Translations under genes and position numbers: made by a program
Shown here: positions 32,475-43,078 of the stretch, in pieces
Position numbering within the stretch: position 1 is the stretch's first letter
Layout of the letters: each line of letters begins with the position of its first letter
The notes under the pieces: generated by a model
Databases searched by the model: none
Seen by the model: only the letters and a program-made list of their open reading frames with translations
Told to the model about the DNA's origin: nothing
NCBI GenBank assembly: GCA_007258455.2
Contig: VDFB02193867.1
Coordinates: forward strand, 530,791,944-530,855,943
Length of the DNA stretch: 64,000 nt
Origin: Sequoia sempervirens
Taxonomy: Eukaryota; Streptophyta; Pinopsida; Cupressales; Cupressaceae
Reading direction: 5' to 3'

Positions 32475-33595
32475 AGAGAATGGTGATATATAGAGGAGAG
32501 AGTTACAAAGAGGGAAAGAGAGAATGGTGAGATAGAGATGAGAGAGTGAGAGAGAAAGAGGGTGAGGGAGGAGGGAGAGATCTCGAGTGAGAGAGAGAGT
32601 TAAAGGGAGGGAGGGAGGGAGAGAAGAGATAGAGAGTAATAGGGGAAAAGGTAGGGAGGGAGACATCTATAGAGAGAGAGAGATGGAGGGAGAGGTAGAT
32701 AGAGAGATGGCAAGCAGAGATACAAATAATTAGAGAGGGAAGGAGAGGTAGAGAGAGAAAAGTAGAGAGTGAATGAGGGAGGGAGTTAGAGAAGATAGGT
32801 AGAGAGGTGTAGAGAGAGTGGTAGGGAGTGATGGATGGAGAGGTAGGTAAAGAGGGATTAGGGAGATAGAGAGTAGAGAGGGAAGGAGAGGGAGAGGTAT
32901 GGACGAAGAGAGTGGGAGGTGAGATAAAGAGTAATAGAGAGAGAGTGGTAGGCTGTGATGGATAGAGAGGTAGGTAAAGAGGGAGAGGGGAGATATAGAT
33001 AAGTAGAGAGGGAGGGAGAGAGGGAGGGAGATGTAGTGAGGGAGAGAGAGGTGAGATGGAGAGAAATAGAGAGTGGTGGAAGGAGAGGTAGGTAGAGATA
33101 GGGAGAGATGAGATAAAGATAAGTAGAGAGGTAAGGAGAAGTAGAGAGAGAGGAGAGATAAAGAGAAGTAGAGAGGGAATGAGGGAGGGAGAGGTAGGGA
33201 GGGAGAGAAAGGTGAGATAGAGAGATGCAAAGAGAGTGGTAGGGTGTGATGGATGCAGGGGTAAGTAGAGAGAGGGATTGGGAGATAGAGAGTAGATATG
33301 GATGAAGAGAGGGAGAAATAACTATGGAGGGAGAGAGAGAGAGGTGAGAGAGAGGTGAGGTAGAGAGAGATAGAGAGTGGTAGGGAGTTATGGAGCAAGA
33401 GGTGGGTAGAGATAGAGAGATAAGTAGAGAGGGAAGGAGGGAGGGATCATGAGAGAAGTGAGATAGAGAGAATTAGAGGGCAAAGGTAAGAGAGAGAGTT
33501 CTTGAGATCAAGGGAGAGATATTTAGATAAAGGGATGGAGATAGTGAGAGAGAGGTCTAGAGTGTAAGGGATCAAAATTGAGTGAGATAGAGAGA
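32475..33595. repeat. Polypurine (GAGA/GGGA) tract, 1.1 kb
   Basis: Almost purely A and G on the plus strand: units such as GAGAGAGGGAGGGAGAGGTAGAG, with AGAGGTAGGTAGAGA and GTGATGGATGGAGAGG recurring at about 100-130 bp, hinting at a higher-order repeat. Minus-strand frames of 222 and 126 codons are Leu/Ser/Pro low complexity and not genes. Confidence 0.95.
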
Positions 33596-33599
33596 AATA

Positions 33600-33730
33600 A
33601 TACAACTTGCTAATTACTAAAATTTGAAATGCTGATTGCTGAAATTTGACCTCTTAAGTAATTACTAAAATTTGAAATGTTGATTACTAAAATTTGACTA
33701 AGTCTAAAATTTGCAAGATCTTCCAAAAAC
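33600..33730. repeat. Short tandem of ATTACTAAAATTTGAAATG
   Basis: Four imperfect copies of TTACTAAAATTTGA(AATG/CC) spaced 20-50 bp, following directly on the purine tract. Confidence 0.7.
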
Positions 33731-33919
33731 TAGAATTTGCATTATAACTCCTAGAGATCCAAAACCACTCTCAAACATCCTGAAACTTTATACGTGAAAT
33801 ACAACTTAAAGTATAAGAAAGTAAACGTCCATATGTAAATTTCAATGTTTATTTGATGTATATAGTTTGAACCCTCAAAGGTAACATGAAGAAAGAAAAA
33901 GAAGAGGAAAAATAAATTC

Positions 33920-34160
33920 AATTTAGACCAAAACACGAGCGCATTACAACACACATGTGTTTTATCAATGCATTCACAAAACGAAAGCGTGTTATAACAC
34001 AATCGCATTTTTTCAATGCATTCACAAAAAGCGAGCGCATTATAACACAGTTGCATTTTGTCAATGCATTCACAAAAAGTGAGCACATTATAACGCGCTT
34101 GCATTTTGTCAAGGCATTCAAATAATGCAATCATGTTATAACACGCTCATGTTTTGTCTT
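33920..34160. repeat. 48-bp minisatellite, 4-5 units
   Basis: CAATGCATTCAC recurs at 33966, 34014 and 34062, and as CAAGGCATTC at 34110, an exact 48-bp period. Units contain GCGCATTATAACACAGTTGC and TGCATTTTGTCAATGCA, the latter a near-palindrome. Because 48 is a multiple of three, minus-strand frames stay open and give 16-residue repeats (CECIDKMQLCYNAL). I treat that as a by-product. Confidence 0.9.
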
Positions 34161-34973
34161 GATTTGGGAATCCCTAAGCCTTTGTCTTGGATTTGCTTTG
34201 GATTTCCAACCGAAAGGCTTGGAGGGCCTTCCCAACATCCAAGGATGTGTTTTTGCATATTCTACAAAATTTCACATAATCTCATTTGTGGTCATCATTA
34301 GGTTTGCATGTGTTTAAAGGTCAGAGAAATTGAACACCTAGGTAATGTTAGGTTATCTCTTAGCTATCTAACAATGTATTTTTTTTCACATTTTGAAAAT
34401 TTTAAGCCTTTCATCTATAATTTCTTTTGTTTGTGTGTCTACTTTTTGGCGAAAACCAGTGTTTGGTGTTTTTTCCATTATAAATTAATCGTTCATCAAA
34501 ATTTCAAATAAATTACATTTTTAGAAACTAGACTCCATTCTACACATTAAAAAAAAAAAATTCAGTTACTTTCAAAAATTTATAGGGGTAGCGTGACCAA
34601 AATTCTATTTTTTAGGAAGTGTCTACTTTGAAAATTAGTGAAAAATCAAATATTCATTAAAAAATTATTAGAAAAATCAAGCATAAACTATATACTGCTA
34701 GCTAATTTCTGACTGAATCTATTTTAAAAATACTAAAAAAAGGTTCACCATGCTAGGTACCCAAAAAAAGTTGCTATGTTATGTTTTTTAGACAAAACAA
34801 ACACCAATTTATGTGGTCCCCTCTTTTGAACCCCTTAATCTCAACCATTTTCAAAATAAATTAGTAGTTTAGAAAGTAGACTTGGAGCACTACTATCCTT
34901 ATTTTTGTTGCATCTCAAAATTTTGAGTGGTAACTATCCTCAATTTCACATCCAAGGTCAGTATTTCTTGATT
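34161..34973. other. Unassigned region between minisatellite and LINE
   Basis: AT-rich, no repeats or conserved frames recognised. The LINE endonuclease frame ends at its right edge, so part may be decayed LINE, but I cannot show this. Confidence 0.4.
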
Positions 34974-35311
34974 TCAGAAAAAAATGTGGCCATTGAAGTC
35001 CCCTTTTTGGCCCCTCATCATTTTGCACTTACCCAATAAACAATAAGGCAATTTTTTTTGTTCTAGCATCGTACCCTTCAAACACAAGGTGTTCCAAAAG
35101 GTGGAAATATCCCCTGAAGCAATCTCGATAGGGCTAACATAGTAATCTACAGAAGGCCAGATATTAGAAGAAATTTGAGAGAAAGTGAGTTCAAACATTT
35201 TAACTTCCTGGATGAGCATAATATCAATTTTATGTTCCAAAATGTATCTTTTATCATATGTTATTTGTGTGGGATGTGCAGCTCTCTAATGTTCCAAGAA
35301 ACAATTTTCAT
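34974..35311 (-). pseudogene. LINE ORF2 endonuclease N-terminus
   Basis: Starts MKIVSWNIRELHIPHK at 35311, then a stop and a frame change; IDIMLIQEVKM follows at about 35230. These match the first two motifs of the APE-type endonuclease (SWNIRG and QE). The rest of the domain and RT are missing. Confidence 0.75.
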
Positions 35312-35436
35312 ATGTAAAAGGGAGGAGAAAACCTTAGTGGTACAATTAATCTAGGCTTGATGAAGATTCTCAAATCCAAAGGAGGTTTTAAAACTCATTT
35401 CTTTAGGGTTTTGGACACTAATATATCCAAGGTCCA

Positions 35437-36930
35437 TTATTTTCCCAAAACTACATCTCTTGTTGCTTCTATGGATCTTGTTTCTCTTTCTGAAGGTATA
35501 CCTTGTTTAAGATATCCTCCCACATCAATTTTTTTATTTCTCTTTTTCTTTCCATGAATTGGTGCCCATTCCTCATCTTGGAAAGAAGTGAGGGTTGATC
35601 CAGAGGTCAAATAAGTAGCCTTGAGGCTAATACGAGGAAAAGATCCCGCCATCCTGGTATAAAAGGACTTTTCTTCAAACAATAGAGGATACTTACTCCC
35701 TTCCCAACCTTGTGATTGATTTTCCTCTACATTCTCTTTTGGGAGAGAGTTGTTCAAAGAGAGTTCCTTTAAATTCTACTTCTCATAGCCCTCTATCATT
35801 TTCCCTTCCTTTATTTATAAGTCAACCAATGTGGATCTAACACTTTCTTTATTAGGCATGCCAACACGGAGCTCAACTAAAGATACTTTTGTATCTTTTT
35901 AATTCAAGGTCTCCATGTGAGCCCTAGAGGGAGAGGGGGCTTTTGGTTCCACCAATAAATTATGGGGTAAGCCATTTGTAGGAAGGGGGATGGATCACTT
36001 GGTCCCCCAAAACACCCATCGAGCTACAGGGGACCAGAGGGGAGGTAGTAAAGACTAGAGGGTCCTTAGCATTGTTATCCATAACATGAACCTCATTTAG
36101 AGCCATGGATGATATTTTAGTGGCTTTTTTTTTTAGAATAAATTATTATTTTTAGTTATTACTCGGGTGGTTGAAATTGTTATAGATCTAATAAAATATT
36201 CCAACATTCTCAAACATAATAGATTGTGTCCAACACCCAAGCTTAGGTTTTAAAGTGATCTTGGAGGGAAGAACTATGTTGGTAGAAACATTGACACATT
36301 GTCAAAAAAACCAATCTAAAATTTTGGATGGTAGCTTTTTCAACTATCAACAACTGGCCAAAGGAGTTGGAAATGCTTTGGAACATATTATAGTTCTAGA
36401 GTTCTAGAGGTAAAATAGGAAAATAGATCTAGGTAGGAGCAAAAATTTTGAGATCCGTGGTAGAGTTAAAACCTAGTTTTCATTTACACAAGGAAATGAA
36501 GTTCTTGAAATTTTTGTCTAGAGCCTAGGGGCCCCTAGTTAGAATCTTCGCCAGATCTTCCTGATTGAAAAAATTTAAATAAAAATAGGTCATTGACCAT
36601 AGCACTTATGATGACATTTCCTTTAAGTTTCTAGGCCAATAAGACCCATTTCCTAACTTGTTCAACATTGGGTCTAAAATCAAGGAACTTACCAATAAGG
36701 AAATTGTCCATGTTCGCCAGCATCGCTTTAAGAAGATCATCATGCATATCTATCACAAGAACCTCATTTGAAACAAAGTAATGGGGGACATAGTGCATAT
36801 TGGGAAGAGGGGAATGTTGCTTGATAACTTTTTCCACTAAAGATAAAGGTCTCTGTCTCAAAAAGAGAAGCACAGATGCCCATATCCACACCTATGACAA
36901 AAATCAGGGAGACCAGGGGGTCCCTCAAAG
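35437..36930 (-). pseudogene. LINE ORF1 remnant
   Basis: The segment at 36891-36631 contains DMHDDLLKAMLANMDNFLIG and KFLDFRPNVEQVRKWVLLA, a pattern of the plant LINE ORF1 domain DUF4283. It is cut by a TAG where Trp is usual; KLKGNVIISAMVND follows in the same frame. The segment at 35757-35437 (polar, KKKRNKKIDVGGYLKQG) may be its C-terminal region. Many stops between them. Confidence 0.65.
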
Positions 36931-37080
36931 ACCCCTACTAAAGGGATCATGTGTTAGATCTCACCAACAAAACTGAAAGGAAACAAAATAGCAAAACACG
37001 TGAAACTGGTCACGTGGAAGTAGGAGGACACCACTTCCTTCGAAGCAACAAAACATGAACCAGACCATAGATTCAAAAAC

Positions 37081-37263
37081 CTCCACATATATTATATTGT
37101 TACATGATGTTATATCCTAGAGATTATGTATGATCTTAACTATTGATTTATATGATCATATATATTCATATTGAATTCATCATTTATAGATTGAATTTTC
37201 ATATGATGTTATGTATGTATATTTTATGTCATTAAGTATATGAAATTTAATATAGGATATATT
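37081..37263. repeat. AT-rich array, left flank of complete Tat element
   Basis: Contains TTACATGATGTTATATCCTAGAG and CATATGATGTTATG, the same units as 10751-11760 and 54002-55020. The last five bases, ATATT (37259-37263), are the target duplication of the element. Confidence 0.75.
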
Positions 37264-38537
37264 TGTATCAATGGGTTATTTTTAGTTAGGTTAGCGGATT
37301 AAAGAACAAAACAAAAACCCAAAGAAACTATGGAATACAAAGAAAGAAAATGAAATAAACAAGAATGATTATACCTGTTACTCATTGAATCTTCCATGAT
37401 TCACCTCCATAGCACCTTCTAGCTTGCAGCATATGATTGTTGCCCTCAGATTTGTGTGTGTGAGCAAATGATTGTGACCAAGCCCTATGCAAGTTTTGAA
37501 GGATTTGAATGACAAAATAAAGACTATGACAAATGACTATGCCTATGACAAGTAATCAAATTGAATTAAACAAGCTAAATGCAAAGTAAATTCTAAGCTT
37601 AAAATGTCTATATCAATGAAGTGGTGCAAAAAATATGAGAAAATTGGCATTTTATAGAAAATGCAATTTTGGACGAACAAACGAGATTGAAAGCTGGCAA
37701 AGCCTAAAATCAGTGGACAAGATTTCATGTGACAATCCATAATTAGGGTTAGGGAAAAATTATTAAATGAGTGGTTAAGATATCATTTGAGAAAATGGAA
37801 TTGGTGGTCGAGAATAAATGTGATAATTAGTCAAAAAGATAAATATTTCCGAAAATCAAGAAGATAAAGACTGCTTGATTTGTAAGATTCAAAAAATCAA
37901 GAGGATAAAGGTTGAACTGAAAAGCATATTTGGAAAATCAAGAATTTGCTCAATTACTTAATTTTTGGAAGAAGATTACCATTTTGAATTAAATAAATTC
38001 AAAATATGGATTTTGTGTGACAATAAATAATCGATTTTTAGATTATTTACCAAAAGAAGTGATAGTTAATAAAATGAAATCATTTTAAATAATTAATTTA
38101 TTTAAAATGAGAAAAATGTTAAATTAGGTAATTAAATAATTAAAGATAATTATTTAATTTAGAGGATTATGACTGATAATTAAATAAATTAATAAATTCA
38201 TTTAATTATGAGAATTAGTGACATATTAAATAAATAAATAAAATTCATTTATTTAATAATCAAGAAGACATAAATGAATAAATGTAATTAAATAAATTAT
38301 GAAATTTATTTAATTGTAAGAGGACAATAGACCCTTAGTGATGTATTGAATAAATAAATATAAATTATTTATTTAATAATCATGAAGAATAAAAGAGATA
38401 TGAATTAATTAAATAATAATCAATTATTTAATTAACAGTGGAAAGTGGACCAAGGACATAATTAAATGTCATAATTATGCTAGGATGAAAGTGGTAAAAC
38501 AGAGCTTGTAGGCCTAGGTCATTTTTAAGTGTCTACA
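37264..38537 (-). repeat. 3' LTR of Tat element, 1274 bp
   Basis: Termini TGTA...TACA. Holds six palindromic AT units near its U3 end: about 38130-38160, 38175-38207, 38225-38258, 38285-38317, 38346-38378 and 38406-38435. The paired 5' LTR keeps only the second and third. A 65-codon frame at 37543-37740 is shared with the other LTRs but is not a gene. Confidence 0.9.
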
Positions 38538-38552
38538 TTTTGCTCCTCTTTG
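38538..38552 (-). other. Polypurine tract of Tat element
   Basis: Minus strand CAAAGAGGAGCAAAA directly before the LTR start TGTAGACAC, as needed for plus-strand priming. The second element has the equivalent at 27035-27021. Confidence 0.75.
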
Positions 38553-39059
38553 TCATAATGTAGCATGTCACATTGTGACAAAGAAAATAAGTCAAAAATA
38601 TGCCCCAGTGCAAAATAAGATGAGGAAGAATGACAAGGAGGGTAGCGGTCTGCCCCCTCGAGAGGACAGATGGGTTCCAAGAACACAGGTGTGCTCTTGA
38701 AATGGATGAGAAGACTAGAATATGAAGAGACAAAGAAATGTTAGTGCAAAAGATATGGATGATGATATGGATGCAATGCCTATATGAGATGAGCGAGAGA
38801 AGATGACAAGACAGAAGGAGATGCTTGTTAGTTCCTAGACCAAATCCTTCAACATATTACCATAGGACTTTAATATGTATTTCTCTTAATCATCATTGGG
38901 AAGATTATTGTAATGGCCAAAAAACACCATGATACGACATAGATTAAGGTGTGCAAGTTCGTACCATCACGTACGACAAGAAGTCACAGACAACGATGAT
39001 CATGACTCATACTAAGAACGTGATTGCCCCAGTCTTTTTGTCATAACCAACCACAAGCA

Positions 39060-39545
39060 TAGAAAGACAAATACAAACAATAAAGACAAGTCATGAAACA
39101 TCATTGCTCCTCTAAATCCTATTGCCAGGACATCCTTGAGGAACTAGCAACATGACTACCTGAAAAAGAAAAAACAAGCCAATCATCATGATGCATCGCT
39201 GCTTCTCTAAATCTTATTGTCAAGACATCATCAAGAAACTAGTAGCATGATGAAAAATCAAGCCAACCATCATGATATGTCATTGCTTCTCTAAATCATG
39301 TTGTTAGGACATTGCGGAGAAACTAGTAACATGATAGTCCCAAAAAAGACAAAGTAAGACGATCATCATGATACGTCACTGCTTCTCTAAATCTTTTTCT
39401 TAGGACATCGTCGAAAAACTAGTAGCATGATGAAAAATCCAAAGACAAGATAAGACAATCATGATACGTCGCTGCTTTTCTAAATCCCATTGTCAGGACC
39501 TCGTTGAAAAACTAGTAACATGATGAAAAATCCAAAGACAAGTGC
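39060..39545. repeat. Spacer tandem repeat 1, ~80-105 bp x 5
   Basis: Five units marked by CGCTGCTTCTCTAAATC, AGGACATC and AACTAGTAGCATGATGAAAA at about 39100, 39200, 39280, 39375 and 39465. Non-coding, in the 3' spacer of the Tat element. Confidence 0.85.
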
Positions 39546-39654
39546 CAAGTGTTTACCAAGTGTGTCTAAATGCCGAGTGTTTTGATGTCAAGATGTCATG
39601 TTTGACGATGTTGAGATGCCAAGGTGTCATGTTTTGATGATGCCAAGATGAAGA

Positions 39655-40120
39655 AATGTCAAAGATTTTCAAATTCAGGAAGGACACGTCCTGAATGATG
39701 TCGATGTCGAGAGGATTGACCTTAAATTTCAAAAGGATCCCTCAAAATGCCAGATGACAGTGACAATGCCTAGGAAGGATGCATCCTAAGGCATAAATGA
39801 CAGAGTTATTCTTCAGAAGGACACATCTAAAGGATACTGATGTCAATAGGAGAGATCCTTGAATGTCAGGAGGATCTCTCAAAAATGTCGGATGATAATG
39901 ACGAGGAAGGACACATCCTAAGGAATAAATGAGAGAGATTATTCTTCAGAAGGACACATCTAAATAATACTGATGTCGAGAGGATTGATCCTTAAATGTC
40001 AAGAGGATCCCTAAAAAAATTTCGGATGACAGTGGCAATGCCTAGGAAGGATGCATCCTAAGGCATAAATGACAAAGGATATTCTCCATAAGGACACATC
40101 TGAAGGATAACCAAGAGTTG
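39655..40120. repeat. Spacer tandem repeat 2, ~160 bp x 3
   Basis: Three units marked by GAAGGACACATCC, TGATGTCGAGAGGATTGA and AGGATCCCTCAAAA. Each contains GGATGCATCCTAAGG or a variant, a near-palindrome. Confidence 0.8.
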
Positions 40121-40359
40121 ACAGTTTGACCGGTTATGATAATGTAACTTGTTTTGACCAAATTTGACTAAAGTTTGGCTGAGTTTGACCAAAGTTTCGC
40201 TGAGTCTGACTTGTGTTGACCAAATGCTGATATTGACATGGTGTGATTGTCATGCTTGAATAAATGATTGCCATACTTTGTTTTAGGAGTTTTCCCGTCT
40301 GGAAAATAATTTGTCTTGACTTGAAGACTTTTGACGTGTGTGCCAGTGTAGTGCCACGA

Positions 40360-40590
40360 ACCCTAATGGACTGACCTAGTGCGGCCTCAGGGGGTCATCG
40401 ATAGATGGCCTTGCCTACGTCATGCACTCAGAGACCTCGTAGTTCAACACGACCGATGACTTTGTCTTGATGACCAAAGATTGAATCATGATTTTATTTT
40501 GACAAACCTAAAAGGACTAACCTAATGTCTCGGGGACTCGAAAATGAGTCTTTCCTATGTAGCAAATGCGTAGAGACAACGTAGTTCAGA
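40360..40590. repeat. Spacer repeat 3, two units shared with second Tat element
   Basis: Two copies of a ~130 bp unit with GACTGACCTA(G/A)TG, CTC..GGG and GCCTTGCCTACGT or CTTTCCTATGTAG. Matching paired units lie at 28260-28520 in the other element. Confidence 0.65.
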
Positions 40591-40689
40591 CAAATGACAA
40601 AGACTGATTGATTGACACAATGGAATTTCAACGAGAAATGATTTCGTTTTGAATTCTTGAGATAACTTGATGTTTGTTGGGGTTTCTTC

Positions 40690-40955
40690 AGGGTGCTTTT
40701 TGATTTTTAGGTTTTTTTAGGACATTTTACAATGTTTTTGGTCTTTCTTCAAGACATTTTGTCATGTTTTTGTCTTTTTTTTGGACTTTTTGCAATGTTT
40801 TTATCTTTTTTTAGGACTTTTTGCAATATTTTGTCTTTTTTCAATACTTTTTGTGATGTTTTTGTCTTTTTTTAGGACTTTTTGTGATGTTTTTATCTTT
40901 TTTCAGGACTTTTTGCAATGTTTTTTTCTTTTTTCAGGACTTTTTGCGATTGCCC
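40690..40955. repeat. T-rich minisatellite, ~36-40 bp x 6-7
   Basis: Repeats of TTTTTTCAGGACTTTTTGCA followed by ATGTTTTTATC. The 74-codon plus frame over it is Phe/Leu repeat and not a gene. Confidence 0.85.
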
Positions 40956-41219
40956 AAACCATGTACGATACCCACTACAGTCACATGATCAAAATTCCCC
41001 CCTAGTCAGGTCCAAGACTTAGCCAATTTTTAAGGGATGTGAAAGAGATATTCATGGGATACCGAATGGATAGTATACAAGACTTGATGTCAACCATTTT
41101 TCAACCATGAGAGGAAGGGTATGATGTCATGGTAGATGTCATGGCGGCGACGAAAAATGTATTTCATCCTAGGCCAAGACAGATAAAGTAATAGTAGATG
41201 GCAGAGCAATGATTGATTA

Positions 41220-41600
41220 CACATGGCGCCTATTTGCCAGGTTTTCAATATGGTACTTATCCAAAGCGCATGTTTGCTAGGTTTTCACCGTTGGACAAAT
41301 TATTTCTCTTTACTATTTTTTTCATTTTTCAATCTTTTTTGATGCTGCCAAGATGCCTGTTTACTAGGTTTTCATCAACAATTTTTTAGCATTTTTCAAT
41401 TATATATATATATATTTGGTGTCACCAAGATGCCTGTTTTCTAGGTTTTCATCAGGGTGACAAATTTTTTATTTTTCAATTTTTTTGTATTTTTTAAGGT
41501 TTTCGACTCAACTTTTCGATGCTATGCATAGAACTTGTGTAGATGTAGACTATTGATGGGCTCTGTCAATTGTTCACCATTTGGGGGAGCCAGCTAATAC
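41220..41600. repeat. GGTTTTCA repeats at end of Tat coding region
   Basis: Four loose repeats of TGCCTGTTTNCTAGGTTTTCATC at 50-90 bp spacing with a TATATATATATAT run at about 41401-41415. The same motif series is in the second element at 28960-29160. Confidence 0.6.
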
Positions 41601-41602
41601 AC

Positions 41603-42680
41603 TCAAAAATTGAAAGAGGATATGATGATGTAAGGACCTAACCGGTTTGGTTCAAACGTTCCTGACTTTTCTCTATCTGCCTGGTTCGTAGGGTTTGGCA
41701 TGAGGACTAAGTCACCAATGTCAAACTTCCTGACCATGAATCTCTTATTGTAACTGCAACAGAGACAGTTTTGATACACTTGCAGATGGTTTAGGGAAAT
41801 TTTCCTTCTTTCCTCTAACATCTCCAACTCGTGTAGGCGCGAGTGTCTATACTCCTCATCATCAGTCAAACCCTTCAGGGAGACTCGTAAGGAAGGAATT
41901 TCAACCTTGATGGGAAAGATAGCCTCAACTCCAAAGACTAGGGCGAATGGGGTGGCTCCCGTAGGCTTACGAATGTTGGTGCGGTAAGCCCATAGAGCAA
42001 GATTGAGTTGAATATGCCAGTCATGGCTAGTCTTTTTCAGGATTTTAATAATGGTTTTATTTGATGCCTCAGCTTGACCATTTCCTTGTGAGTAATACAA
42101 AGAGGAAAAATGATGTTGGATATGAAATCGCTCACATAACTCATGAACGTCTTGGTTTTTAAACAGATGTCCATTGTCAATGATGATGGATTGCGAAAGG
42201 CGATACCAGAAAATGATGTAGTTAAGAATGAATTTGGATATTTGTTTGCCATTATGTACGTCAGGGGGATGGCTTTGATCCACTTTGTAAAATACTAAGT
42301 GGCGGTTATGATGAATTTGTGGCCATTAGATGAGGTAGGATGGATCTTTCCCACAAGGTCAAGTCCCCATTGTGTAGAGGGCCAAGGAGAAGTGATCGGT
42401 CGAAGCTCTTGTGCTGGAGCATGAATCAAATCGTTGTGAATTTGGCATTGGTGACAAGTCCTGACATATTCTAGTGCATCTTTCTCAATGGTCGACCAAT
42501 AGTACCCAAGTCTCGTTATCTTCTTGGCTAGAGTAGGACCACTTGAATGAGACCCGCATATACCCTCATGTACTTCACATAAGGTTGTGTGTGCTTTTTT
42601 GGTGTCGAGACATCTAAGGAGGGTGTTATCAAAGCTACGACGGTAAAGCGTGCATTGACGATGGCATATCTTGCGGCTTT
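41603..42680 (-). pseudogene. Tat integrase (copy B)
   Basis: Minus strand. Zinc-binding domain at about 42680-42440 (HEGICGSHSSG, later CHQCQ). The catalytic core has Asp in WGLDLVG (about 42380), Asp in IIIDNGHLF (about 42180) and Glu in GQAEASNKT (about 42070), the full DDE triad. The core continues LALWAYRTNIRKPTGATPFA; the C-terminal domain has KFDIGDLVLM and RLGPYII, ending at 41603. A frameshift near 42250 and a TAG before FTKWIK break it. The copy A counterpart is outside the window. Confidence 0.88.
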
Positions 42681-43078
42681 TCAGATAAAGGACTTCCTCT
42701 AGGTATTGGATAGATTAGGGGGAAGAGTTTGGGACTTAAGGTGGTCATGAATGTCTTGGTACTAGGGAGAATCAGGACTAACAAGCTCACAGACCATCTA
42801 TGATTCGGGAAAGTCATAGGCAGGGACCAATAATTGTTCTACCAAGAACTCTAGCTGAGGCATGTTGCTTGGAATGTTGAGGAGAGAGCCGATCGTAGCC
42901 ATTGCATCCGCCGCCTTATTCTGTGCTCTCAAAACTTGCTCAAAAGTCACCATGTGAAAATATGTCTAAAATTTGTCAATCATTCATTTGTAGGGCATTA
43001 GTTTCTCATCTTTTTTGTCATAGTTATCATTAACTTGATTGATGACCAGCTAAGAATCCCTATAGACATGGGGTGTTG
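42681..43078 (-). pseudogene. End of second RNase H and link to integrase (copy B)
   Basis: Minus-strand remnants LVINQVNDNYDKKDEK, then AADAMATIGSLLNIPSNMP and VCELVSPDSP. Several TAG codons stand where Gln or Trp is usual. It continues the RNase H frame that ends at the TIR element, so it was one domain before the insertion. Confidence 0.75.

Larger units (their letters stand above)
34974..37080 (-). mobile_element. LINE (non-LTR retrotransposon), 5' part only
   Basis: Minus-strand L1-type plant LINE: ORF1 with a DUF4283-like segment (about 36890-36550), then the start of ORF2 with an endonuclease N-terminus (35311-34974). Reverse transcriptase and a poly(A) tail are not found downstream. 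The element borders the AT-rich array at about 37080. LINE copies normally lose their 5' end, so keeping the 5' and losing the 3' part points to a later deletion or rearrangement. Confidence 0.75.

Noticed and set aside
32730..33398. 222-codon minus-strand frame and a neighbouring 126-codon frame
   Set aside because: Pure Leu/Ser/Pro translation of the polypurine tract; one of them runs through the N gap.
33751..34134. 127-codon minus frame with Cys-rich 16-residue repeats
   Set aside because: Created by a 48-bp minisatellite whose period is a multiple of three; a second frame is equally open.
33920..34160. Regular repeats resembling a CRISPR array
   Set aside because: There are no unique spacers between conserved repeats; units are contiguous and the setting is a plant nuclear genome.
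40781..41005. 74-codon plus frame rich in Phe and Leu, like a membrane protein
   Set aside because: Translation of a T-rich minisatellite in the retroelement spacer.
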